DNA from: Alloyangia pacifica
GTDB lineage: Bacteria; Pseudomonadota; Alphaproteobacteria; Rhodobacterales; Rhodobacteraceae
Length of the DNA: 64,000 nucleotides
Assembly: GCF_900116195.1 (NCBI RefSeq)
Contig: NZ_FOZW01000017.1
Span: 1-64,000, forward strand
Direction: 5' to 3'
Each line of letters opens with the position of its first letter. The stretch's first letter is position 1. Shown one piece after another: positions 23,953 through 31,281 of the stretch. A program made the position numbers and the translations under genes. The notes under the pieces are model-generated. The model saw nothing but the letters and a program-made list of their open reading frames with translations. It did not search any database and was not told the DNA's origin.

Positions 23953-24818
23953 CGCGCTTGCGCCCGCACGGCGCGGGTGAGCGGGGCGAGGGCCGGGGCG
24001 ACCAGTCGGTTGACCTGCCAGGTCAGCGAGATGTCCTCGGGCGCGTCCGGCCGGATGGCCACCAACTCGCCCGAGGCCAGCAGCGGCGCGGCGAGAATTT
24101 CCGGGTTCAGTCCCCAGCCAAGCCCTAGCCGGGCGGCCTCGACGAAGCCCTGCGTCGAGGGTAGCCGATGGGTGGGCGGCAGCAGCGGCGCACCGGCCAC
24201 TCGGCGCAGCCAATGGTGCTGCAGCGCGTCCTTGCCGTCGAATTGCAGCAGCGGTGCGCGGGCGAGTGTTTCCGGGGTCACTCCTTCGGCGAAGTAGCGG
24301 TCTCGGAAGCTGGGCGCGCAGGTGGCGATGTAGCGCATCCGCCCGAGTGGTACCGCGTCGCAGCCCTGCACCGGGCGGGCGTGGTCACAGATGGCGGCCG
24401 AGACCTCGCCGCGCCTCAGCCAGTCCGCCGAGAAGGCCTGATCGTCCACCACGATTTCGAAGAGCAGGTCCAGCCCCACCAGCGCAGACAGGAACCAGGT
24501 GCCGAGGCTGTCGGCGTTCACCGCCAGCCGCAGCCGGGCCTGCGGGACGGCGCGCGCCACATCCTGTCCGAGATCGCGGGCCAGCGCCGCCTCGAGCAGC
24601 GCCACCTCGGAGGCATGGCGCGCCAACCGCGCGCCGGCTGGCGTGGCGGTGCAGGGGGTGGCGCGGATCACCAGCGCCGCGCCGGCGCGATCCTCCAGCG
24701 CCTTGATCCGCTGCGAGATCGCCGAGGGGGTCACCGAAAGTTGCCGGGCCGCGGCGTCGAAGCTGCCGAGACGGAGAACCGCTTCGAGCGCGGCCAGTTG
24801 CGAGGGGTCGTATTGCAT
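23931..24818 (-). CDS. argP: LysR-family regulator ArgP (IciA)
   Basis: This 295-residue LysR protein has a helix-turn-helix at about 1-60 (RLGSFDAAARQLSVTPSAISQRIK) and an effector domain after 90. The beginning DPSQLAALEAVLRLGSF, the TPAG segment and divergence from a LysE/ArgO exporter identify ArgP, which activates the exporter in response to arginine or lysine. Its stop region overlaps the MFS gene on the other strand by 22 bp. The divergent gap of 99 bp should contain the ArgP binding site. Confidence 0.88.
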   Translation of the reverse strand: MQYDPSQLAALEAVLRLGSFDAAARQLSVTPSAISQRIKALEDRAGAALVIRATPCTATPAGARLARHASEVALLEAALARDLGQDVARAVPQARLRLAVNADSLGTWFLSALVGLDLLFEIVVDDQAFSADWLRRGEVSAAICDHARPVQGCDAVPLGRMRYIATCAPSFRDRYFAEGVTPETLARAPLLQFDGKDALQHHWLRRVAGAPLLPPTHRLPSTQGFVEAARLGLGWGLNPEILAAPLLASGELVAIRPDAPEDISLTWQVNRLVAPALAPLTRAVRAQARQALLSS

Positions 24819-24917
24819 TAGAACATCTTAATCAGAGTAAATTTGTTTAACTAGCCTGTCTCGCAAGCCGCGTGATAGCTCCGCCTTCGGAGTAACGAAA
24901 AAGCAGGAGACAGGATC

Positions 24918-25517
24918 ATGCAGGCAGCGACGGCAGGATTTGCCCTCGGGCTTTCGCTCATCCTGGCGATCGGCGCGCAGAACGCCTTCGTGCTGCGGCA
25001 AGGGCTGCGGCGCGACCACGTGCTGCCGGTGGTGCTGGTCTGCGCGGTTTCGGACGCGCTGCTGATCGCCGCAGGGGTGACCGGCTTCGGGCTATTGGCG
25101 GCGCGGCTGCCGGGGCTCGAGGCCGCAATGCGCTGGCTCGGCGCGGCCTTCCTGCTGTGGTACGGCGCGCGTACGCTGCTCGCCGCCTGGCGCGGCGGCG
25201 AGGCGCTGCGCGCCGAGGATGCGCCGGGCAATGGATCGCTGCGCCGGGCGCTGCTGACCTGCCTCGCCCTCACATGGCTCAACCCGCATGTCTACCTCGA
25301 CACGGTGATGCTGCTCGGCGCGGTTTCGGCGCAATACGACAACCGCCTGTTCTTCGGTCTCGGGGCAGCGACGGCCTCCTTCGTGTTCTTCTTTGCGCTG
25401 GGGTTCGGGGCGCGGCTGCTGGCCCCGGTCTTCGCGCGGCCCCGCGCATGGCGCGTGCTCGACCTGGTGATCGGGCTGACCATGTGGCTGATCGCGGCAA
25501 AACTGCTGCTGGGCTGA
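24918..25517 (+). CDS. LysE/ArgO family amino acid exporter
   Basis: This 199-residue inner-membrane protein with about six helices belongs to the LysE/ArgO family, which exports basic amino acids. The family motif GAQNAFVLRQGLRR is at residues 22-35 and LTWLNPHVYLDTV at about 115-127. The start at 24918 has CAGGAG 8 nt upstream. The leader contains a short hairpin CTCCG-CCTT-CGGAG (24879-24892). The pairing with argP suggests induction by lysine or arginine, or canavanine-like analogues. The next gene, an EamA carrier, follows after 44 bp. Confidence 0.92.
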   Translation: MQAATAGFALGLSLILAIGAQNAFVLRQGLRRDHVLPVVLVCAVSDALLIAAGVTGFGLLAARLPGLEAAMRWLGAAFLLWYGARTLLAAWRGGEALRAEDAPGNGSLRRALLTCLALTWLNPHVYLDTVMLLGAVSAQYDNRLFFGLGAATASFVFFFALGFGARLLAPVFARPRAWRVLDLVIGLTMWLIAAKLLLG

Positions 25518-25561
25518 GCGCGGGGCTTGCGCCCGGCGCCGGGGACGCTACGAAAGTCCTC

Positions 25562-26461
25562 ATGAACACAAAGACCTCCAACCCCGCCCTCGGCATTTTC
25601 TGGATGATCTGCACGGGGCTGTGTTTCGTGGGGATGACGGCGACGGTCAAGCTGCTCGCGGGGCGGGTGCCGGCGGCGGAGTCGGCCTTCCTGCGCTACC
25701 TTCTGGGCCTCGTGTTCGTGATCCCCGCCTGGCGCAGCCTGCGCGATCTGCGGCTCACCGGGCGGCAGCTGCGGCTGGCGTCACTGCGCGGGGCGACGCA
25801 GACGCTGGGGGTGATCTGCTGGTTCTTCGCCATGACCCGCATTCCCATGGCCGAGGTCACGGCGATGAACTACCTCACGCCGATCTACGTGACGGTGCTG
25901 GCGGTCTTCTTCCTCGGCGAGCGGCTGGCACTGCGCCGCATCCTCGCCATCCTCGCCGCGCTCGGGGGGGCAATCCTGATCCTGCGGCCGGGGTTCCGTG
26001 AACTCGATCCAGGGCATTTTGCCATGCTCGGCACGTCGCTGATGTTCGGCATTTCCTACCTGATCGCCAAGATGATCACCGACGAGCTGTCGCCGGCCAT
26101 CGTGGTGGCGCTGCTGTCGATCACCGTGACCATCGGCCTCTTTCCCTTCGCGCTGGCGGTCTGGGTCTGGCCAAGCTGGTCCGACCTCGGGATCCTCTTT
26201 CTCGTCGCCTGTTTCGCGACCGGCGGGCACTACGCGATGACTCTGGCCTTCGCCAGTGCGCCGGTGACGGTGACCCAGCCGGCGACCTTCCTGCAGCTTG
26301 TCTGGTCGGTGCTGGTCGGCGCGGTCTTCTTCGGCGAGGGGGTGGACCCCTACGTGGTGGCGGGCGGTCTGGTGATCATCGGCTCGGTGCTGTTCATCAC
26401 CCTGCGCGAGGCGATGCTGAAGCGCCGGGTGACACCGTCGGGGCCTGACACGAAGTTCTGA
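25562..26461 (+). CDS. EamA-family (DMT) transporter
   Basis: The 299-residue product has about ten hydrophobic helices arranged as two EamA repeats (roughly 10-145 and 155-285), the pattern of drug/metabolite transporters that export amino acids, nucleosides or other metabolites. The repeat-1 stretch VTAMNYLTPIYVTVLAVFFLGE and its counterpart near the C-terminus are typical. It is 44 bp downstream of the LysE-type exporter, so the two may be co-expressed. The start at 25562 (MNTKTSN) is the first codon of the homologous region; a frame extending back into the LysE gene is a shadow. Confidence 0.85.
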   Translation: MNTKTSNPALGIFWMICTGLCFVGMTATVKLLAGRVPAAESAFLRYLLGLVFVIPAWRSLRDLRLTGRQLRLASLRGATQTLGVICWFFAMTRIPMAEVTAMNYLTPIYVTVLAVFFLGERLALRRILAILAALGGAILILRPGFRELDPGHFAMLGTSLMFGISYLIAKMITDELSPAIVVALLSITVTIGLFPFALAVWVWPSWSDLGILFLVACFATGGHYAMTLAFASAPVTVTQPATFLQLVWSVLVGAVFFGEGVDPYVVAGGLVIIGSVLFITLREAMLKRRVTPSGPDTKF

Positions 26462-26581
26462 GGGGGGTGTCGCGGAAACAGAGTGTTTCCCCAACACGAA
26501 GTCACCCCAGGCGTTTCGCATTTCAGCCATATTTCCGGATCACGGTTTCCTAAAGTGAAACGGTTAATCCGGTGTGTACCC

Positions 26582-26791
26582 ATGATTGCAGACAACATTA
26601 CAGACAACCGACCAATTGAGCACCTCGATGATGTCCGGGCCCTCCTGCTCGCGGAGCGGCAGAAATCCCTTTCCGAGACCGAATGGCGCTTTCGGATGAA
26701 GGGCTACGGTTACCAGCTGCGCCGCACCGCGCAGGGCGTGGAGGTTTCGCGGCTGCCGCAGAACCGGCTGCTGGGAACGCTCGACGCCTGA
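26582..26791 (+). CDS. Small hypothetical protein
   Basis: The open frame encodes 69 mostly polar residues with a predicted helix (HLDDVRALLLAERQKSLSETEWRFRMKGYGYQL split over residues 12-44) and a short basic C-terminus. Codon use matches coding sequence, with GC-rich third positions. A longer version could start at 26483, but 26582 begins the composition-consistent part. I do not recognise a domain. It may be a lineage-restricted cytoplasmic protein. Confidence 0.55.
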   Translation: MIADNITDNRPIEHLDDVRALLLAERQKSLSETEWRFRMKGYGYQLRRTAQGVEVSRLPQNRLLGTLDA

Positions 26792-26881
26792 CCGGGGGCC
26801 GACGTTGCACGGCGCTCACGCGTTAGGGAAGATTAATCTCACCGCCTTGCACCCGTAGCGGTGGCGGTAGAGATTGGCCTG

Positions 26882-27598
26882 ATGATCAGGATTTGTTCAC
26901 GCTACGTCAGCGTTTTATTCACCATCGTTTCCCTTGCGTCACCTTTGGTCAGCCTTTCGGCCGACCCCCTGGCTGCGGCGCCGGCGGTGTTCTCCGGCAA
27001 GGTCCGGGTGATCGACGGCGATACCTTCGACGTGGGCGACGTGCGCGTGCGCCTCTTCGGCGTCGATGCCCCTGAAAAGGACCAGACCTGCGGCGGTCGG
27101 GGCGCGCCCAAATGGGCCTGTGGCGCCTGGGTCACCTCCGAGGTCCGCGCTCGCTATGAGGGCCGCCGCGCCCGCTGCGAGCGGCTCGACACCGACCGCT
27201 ATGGTCGCGCGGTGGCGCGCTGCTCGGTGGGCGGGGAGGACATGGGCCGCGCGCTGGTCTCCAACGGTCTCGCCTTCGCCTACCGGGACTACTCACTCGA
27301 CTATGATCTCGACGAGAAGCGTGCCGTGGTGCGCGGCGTCGGCGTGCATGGCTCCGAGGTGCAGCGCCCGGCTGATTTCCGCGCCGAAACCCGCAGCGCG
27401 GCCAATGCCGCGGCGCTGGCCGAGGCGCCGCAGGGCTGCGTGATCAAGGGCAACATCTCTTCGAAGGGGGTGCGCATCTACCACATGCCCGGCCAGAAGC
27501 ACTACGGACCAACTCGCATCGATGAGAGCAAGGGTGAGCGCTGGTTCTGCACCGAGACCGAGGCGCGCAGCGCCGGCTGGCGCAGAGCCCGCCAGTAA
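26882..27598 (+). CDS. Secreted thermonuclease (SNase) family protein
   Basis: This 238-residue protein begins with a hydrophobic signal sequence (about 1-30). A staphylococcal-nuclease-like OB fold follows (about 37-145): the catalytic stretch VRLFGVDAPEKDQTC gives the arginine and glutamate, and DRYGRAVARC the second arginine. The last 55 residues form a separate domain (GCVIKGNISSKG, IYHMPGQ, GERWFCTETEARSAGW) often attached to such nucleases. Likely function is degradation of extracellular or periplasmic nucleic acid. ATG 26882 is preferred over GTG 26861 because it starts directly at the signal peptide. Confidence 0.87.
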   Translation: MIRICSRYVSVLFTIVSLASPLVSLSADPLAAAPAVFSGKVRVIDGDTFDVGDVRVRLFGVDAPEKDQTCGGRGAPKWACGAWVTSEVRARYEGRRARCERLDTDRYGRAVARCSVGGEDMGRALVSNGLAFAYRDYSLDYDLDEKRAVVRGVGVHGSEVQRPADFRAETRSAANAAALAEAPQGCVIKGNISSKGVRIYHMPGQKHYGPTRIDESKGERWFCTETEARSAGWRRARQ

Positions 27599-27699
27599 GG
27601 GCCCGCAGGATGACTTTGGGGCATGTTGATCCGCATCAAAGTCGGGGCGTACGGGGCATGCCAAGACAGGGGCAAGACAAGCTAAGGAGGCACATGCCC

Positions 27700-27957
27700 A
27701 TGTCCCATGTTCCGCACACCCTCGCCGAGGAATTCCCGCAGTTCGCCGCGCGCATCTCCGAGCTGAAGCAGCAGGGCGGTCACTTCGCCACGCTCGCCGA
27801 GCGCTACTACGAGGTGAACCGCGAAGTGCATGGCGCCGAGAGCGGGCTGACTCCGATGGAAGGGCTCGCCGAAGCCGACCTGCGCAAGAAGCGCGCCGCG
27901 CTGAAGGATGAAATCTACGCGCTGCTGACCGCCGACGCCGAGGGCGTCGAAGGTTAA
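27700..27957 (+). CDS. YdcH/DUF465 family protein
   Basis: This 85-residue helical hairpin protein belongs to the DUF465 (YdcH) family, shown by the stretches FPQFAARISELKQQGGHFATLAERYYEVNREV in the first helix and LRKKRAALKDEIYALL in the second. Function is unknown. AAGGAGG at 27684-27690 lies 9 nt before ATG 27700 and only 3 nt before ATG 27694, so 27700 is chosen. The stop codon overlaps the convergent glutathione peroxidase stop by 4 bp. Confidence 0.82.
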   Translation: MSHVPHTLAEEFPQFAARISELKQQGGHFATLAERYYEVNREVHGAESGLTPMEGLAEADLRKKRAALKDEIYALLTADAEGVEG

Positions 27958-28481
27958 TTCAGCAGCGGCTCGATCTCCGAGGTGATCGGGTCCGACAGGG
28001 GCAGCGTCGTGCTGCCCCAGCCCGCGACGAATTCGCCCTCGGGTCCGATCAGCACCTTGTTGAAATTCCACGAGGGCGCATAGCCCTCGTGTTCGGCCAG
28101 ATCCCGGAAGAAGGGATGCGCCGCGTCGCCGACCACATGGGTGATCGTGGTCATCGGCATGTCGAGGTCGAAGTTGATCTCGCAGTAGTCCTTGATCTCT
28201 GCCTCGCTGCCCAGCTCCTGCTTGAAATCATTCGAGGGCACGGCCAGCACCACCAGCCCGCGATCGCGGTAGCGGTCGTAGAGACCCTGCAGCCCGTCGA
28301 ACTGCGGGGCGAAGCCGCAGCGCGAGGCGGTGTTCACCACCAGCACCGGGCCACCGCGCCAGCTTTCCAGATCCAGCGTACCGCCATCGATCGACTCGAA
28401 GACCGTGGTCTCGGAGGCGAGGGCCATGGAGGTGGGCAGGGCGATGGTGGCCATCACGGCGAGCAGGGGGGCAATACGCAT
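27954..28481 (-). CDS. Exported glutathione peroxidase-like protein
   Basis: This 175-residue thiol peroxidase has a cleavable signal peptide (about 1-23, cleavage after ALA), placing it in the periplasm. The peroxidatic cysteine is in NTASRCGF and the tetrad tryptophan and asparagine are in SWNFNK. The usual glutamine of the FPCNQF motif is replaced in VPSNDF. It probably reduces peroxides with thioredoxin- or glutathione-like donors. The stop overlaps the DUF465 gene. No divergent regulator is seen. Confidence 0.87.
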   Translation of the reverse strand: MRIAPLLAVMATIALPTSMALASETTVFESIDGGTLDLESWRGGPVLVVNTASRCGFAPQFDGLQGLYDRYRDRGLVVLAVPSNDFKQELGSEAEIKDYCEINFDLDMPMTTITHVVGDAAHPFFRDLAEHEGYAPSWNFNKVLIGPEGEFVAGWGSTTLPLSDPITSEIEPLLN

Positions 28482-28641
28482 GGGGCGACTCCTTTGGGCT
28501 CACAAATAGTCTCGCTGACGTGAAGTCAATGAAACGAATACGCGTCCCGGTGCGGATCGGATCTGCACGAGCGCACATTTTCCGAAACCTCTTGGAGCCC
28601 GGCGGCGGGCCGCCTATCTTTGCCGTTCAGGAGGTGACGCC

Positions 28642-28911
28642 ATGGCCGGAGGCTGGAGCCGCGACGGTGCGGTACAGGAGCAGATCGAGGACAGCATCAA
28701 GGACGAGCTGTCGCGCATGCAGGCGCGCAGGCGCCCATCGGGCGAGAGCGCGACCCATTGCGCCGAATGCGAGGAGCCGATCCCCGAGAAGCGCCGCGTG
28801 GCAATTCCGGGCGTGAAGCTCTGCATCGACTGCCAGCAGGAGCGCGACGGCGCCTTTCAGGCGCGCGGCGGAATCAACCGGCGCGGCTCGAAGGACAGCC
28901 AGCTCAAGTGA
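28642..28911 (+). CDS. DksA/TraR-family C4 zinc-finger protein
   Basis: This 89-residue protein carries a C-terminal four-cysteine zinc finger, CAECEEPIPEKRR ... CIDCQQERD (cysteines at about 40, 43, 61 and 64), as in DksA/TraR-type proteins. It lacks the long coiled coil with acidic tip of true DksA, so it is a short relative of unknown role, perhaps binding RNA polymerase. The ribosome binding site is ideal (AGGAGG, 28629-28634). Its end overlaps the convergent membrane-protein gene by 8 bp. Confidence 0.85.
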   Translation: MAGGWSRDGAVQEQIEDSIKDELSRMQARRRPSGESATHCAECEEPIPEKRRVAIPGVKLCIDCQQERDGAFQARGGINRRGSKDSQLK

Positions 28912-29212
28912 GATCGTCGTCTTCCGGTGCATCGCGCTCGCGCAGCGCCTTGCCGCGTCGCAGCCCGCGCCGGTAGAGCGGCATCAGGTCCAGCATCGCC
29001 ACGGCAAAGCCGAGAGGGATCATCCAGAAGCCGAGGATCGGCAGGAAGCCGAGGATCCCCCCACAGATCAGCAGCAGCCCCAGCACCAGCCGCAGCCCCG
29101 GCGGCACCCGCCGCCGAACGTGTACGAGGAAATGCTGCATGCGCCGCTTGAGACTGCGCCGCGGCCGCTTGGCGCGCGGTGTCACGTCTGGCTTGTCCGC
29201 CGGGGAGGGCAT
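28904..29212 (-). CDS. Small membrane protein with a basic N-terminus
   Basis: The 102-residue product has a strongly basic N-terminal half (RAKRPRRSLKRRMQ), one or two hydrophobic segments around 42-76 (LVLGLLLICGGILGFLPI, then MIPLGFAVAML) and a charged tail. It recalls small PGPGW-type transmembrane proteins but has no PGPGW motif, so the family is uncertain. The long frame extending past 29212 is antisense shadow. It is transcribed toward the DksA-like gene and overlaps it by 8 bp. Confidence 0.65.
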   Translation of the reverse strand: MPSPADKPDVTPRAKRPRRSLKRRMQHFLVHVRRRVPPGLRLVLGLLLICGGILGFLPILGFWMIPLGFAVAMLDLMPLYRRGLRRGKALRERDAPEDDDLT

Positions 29213-29261
29213 GCTGCGGCTCCTTGCAGGCCTAAGGAAAGGGATCGGCAAATTCGGAAAG

Positions 29262-29290
29262 GAAACGGGCGGGCCCCGAAAGGCCCGCCC
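29262..29290 (-). terminator. Terminator of the pepF gene
   Basis: GGGCGGGCC (29267-29275) and GGCCCGCCC (29282-29290) form a 9-bp stem. On the minus strand the stem is followed by GTTTCCTTTCC, 9 nt after the pepF stop. Confidence 0.75.
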
Positions 29291-29298
29291 GGGGTGGA

Positions 29299-31113
29299 TC
29301 AGTCTTCCATCGCCTCGAGCTCGTCGATGAAGCCTTCGATCATCGACAGCCCCTTGTCCCAGAACTTGGGATCGGTGGCATCGAGGCCGAAGGGCTCGAG
29401 CAGCGCCTTGTGGTGTTTCGAGCCACCCGCCTTGAGCATGTCGAAATACTTGTCCTGGAAGCCGTCGGGGTTCGCCTCGTATTCGGCGTAGAGCGCATTC
29501 ACCAACCCGTCGCCAAAGGCATAGGCATAGACGTAGAAGGGCGAGTGCACGAAATGCGGGATATAGGCCCAGAAGGTCTCGTAGCCCGGCATGAAGTCGA
29601 AGGCCTCGCCGAGGCTCTGCGCCTGCACCGACATCCACAGCACGTTGATGTCCTCGGGCGTCAGCTCGCCGCCGCGCCGCGCCTCGTGCAGCTTGCACTC
29701 GAAGTCGTAGAAGGCGATCTGCCGCACCACGGTGTTAATCATGTCCTCGACCTTGCCGGCGAGCATGACCTTGCGCTCTTTTTGGTCCTTCGCCTTGGCC
29801 AGCATGGCGCGGAAGGTGAGCATCTCGCCGAAGACCGAGGCCGTCTCGGCCAGGGTCAGCGGCGTCGAGGCGAGCATCTCGCCCTGGCCTGCGGCCAGTA
29901 CCTGGTGCACGCCGTGGCCCAGCTCATGCGCCAGCGTCATCACGTCGCGCGGTTTGCCGAGGTAGTTCAGCAGCACGTAGGGATGCGCGTCGGTCACCGT
30001 GGGGTGGGCAAAGGCGCCGGGCGCCTTGCCGGGCTTGGCGGCGGCGTCGATCCAGCCCTTGTTGAAGAAGGGCTCGGCGATCTCGGCCATGCGCGGATCG
30101 AAGCCGGCATAGGCCTCCATCACAACCTTCTCGGCCTCGTCCCAGCCGACGATGCGGTCGCTCTCCATCGGCAGCGGCGCGTTGCGGTCCCAGACCTGCA
30201 TGCGATCGAGCCCCAGCCACTTGCGCTTGAGCTCGTAGTAGCGGTGCGACAGCCGGGGGTAAGCGGCGACCACGGCGTTGCGCAGCGCCTCGACCACCTC
30301 GGGCTCGACGTCGTTCGACAGGTGCCGCGCGTGCTGCGCCGAGGGCATCTTGCGCCAGCGGTCCATCACTTCCTTTTCCTTTGCCTGGGTGTTGTGCACC
30401 CGCGCAAAGGTCTTGATGTTCTCGCCGAAGACCCGCGCCAGCTCATGGGCGGCGGCCTCGCGCTTGGAACGGTCCTGCTCGGTCAGCAGGTTGAGCGTGC
30501 TCTCGATGCTCATCTCCTCGCCGTCCACCTCGAAGGTCAGCCCGGCGATGGTCTCGTCAAACAGGCGCTCCCAAGCGTCGCCGACCACACCCATGTCGTG
30601 CAGGAAATGTTCCATCTCGTCCGACAGCTGGTGCGGTTTCATCGCGCGGATGCGGTCGAAGGCGGGCTTGTAGCGCCCGAGCTCGGGATCGGCGGCAAAG
30701 AGCCCGTCGAGCAGCTCATCGTCGAGCCGGTTCAGCTCGAGCGTGAAGAACACCAGCGGCGTGGTGTAATTGGTGATCTTTTCCTGGCAGTCCGACAGGA
30801 ACTTGGCGCGCTCGGCATCCACCGTCAGCTGGTAGTAGCGCAGCCCGGCGTAGGACATGATGCGCCCGCCGATGGCCTCGATCTTCTCGTGGCGGCGGAT
30901 CATCTCGAGGAAACCGGCGGCATCGAGCGTGCCCAGCTTGCCCTCGTAATCGGCGGCGAAACGCGCGCAGGCGTCCTCCAGCCAGTCGAGGTCCCGCTTC
31001 ACCTCGGGCGCGTCGGGCGCGGGATAGAGATCACTCAGGTCCCATTCCGGCAGATCGCCCAGGTTCTTGCCTCCGGCAGAGGCGGTTGCGTCAAATACGG
31101 GCCGAACGGTCAT
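29299..31113 (-). CDS. pepF: Oligoendopeptidase F-type metallopeptidase (M3)
   Basis: The 604-residue M3 metallopeptidase hydrolyses short peptides in the cytoplasm. The zinc motif HELGHGVHQ lies at about 398-406, with the third ligand glutamate about 25-30 residues later (LAETASVFGE). Length and N-terminal helical region (DLPEWDLSDLYP start) match the PepF family. It is monocistronic, with a family A repeat upstream and a terminator downstream. Confidence 0.93.
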   Translation of the reverse strand: MTVRPVFDATASAGGKNLGDLPEWDLSDLYPAPDAPEVKRDLDWLEDACARFAADYEGKLGTLDAAGFLEMIRRHEKIEAIGGRIMSYAGLRYYQLTVDAERAKFLSDCQEKITNYTTPLVFFTLELNRLDDELLDGLFAADPELGRYKPAFDRIRAMKPHQLSDEMEHFLHDMGVVGDAWERLFDETIAGLTFEVDGEEMSIESTLNLLTEQDRSKREAAAHELARVFGENIKTFARVHNTQAKEKEVMDRWRKMPSAQHARHLSNDVEPEVVEALRNAVVAAYPRLSHRYYELKRKWLGLDRMQVWDRNAPLPMESDRIVGWDEAEKVVMEAYAGFDPRMAEIAEPFFNKGWIDAAAKPGKAPGAFAHPTVTDAHPYVLLNYLGKPRDVMTLAHELGHGVHQVLAAGQGEMLASTPLTLAETASVFGEMLTFRAMLAKAKDQKERKVMLAGKVEDMINTVVRQIAFYDFECKLHEARRGGELTPEDINVLWMSVQAQSLGEAFDFMPGYETFWAYIPHFVHSPFYVYAYAFGDGLVNALYAEYEANPDGFQDKYFDMLKAGGSKHHKALLEPFGLDATDPKFWDKGLSMIEGFIDELEAMED

Positions 31114-31215
31114 CGCGTCGCTCCTTGTTGTCTTTCTTGGGGGACAGCTAAGAACGCGGCCCCCGCAGGTTCAAGGGCAAAGCGCCGCGTTGCGCGCCTT
31201 GCCTTCGTCTAGATG

Positions 31216-31261
31216 AAAATATCCCGGGGTGAGGCGCGCAGCGCCGAGGGGCAGAGCCCCT
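31216..31261 (-). repeat. Intergenic repeat family A, copy 2
   Basis: Read on the minus strand, AGGGGC-TCT-GCCCCT (31247-31261), a GC-rich spacer, then CACCCCGGGATATTTTC. It lies 21 nt after the decarboxylase stop, in the same orientation relative to that gene as copy 1 to the GH13 gene. Confidence 0.65.
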
Positions 31262-31281
31262 CTCCAGCCGCGCGCCGGAGT

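Noticed and set aside
24879-24892. Small hairpin in the lysE leader as an attenuator
   Set aside because: The stem is only 5 bp with no T tract or leader peptide, so no control function can be claimed.
29410-31212. 600-codon open frame opposite pepF, and an 822-codon frame opposite the decarboxylase (31213-33681)
   Set aside because: Both mirror well-supported minus-strand enzymes and show typical reverse-strand composition.
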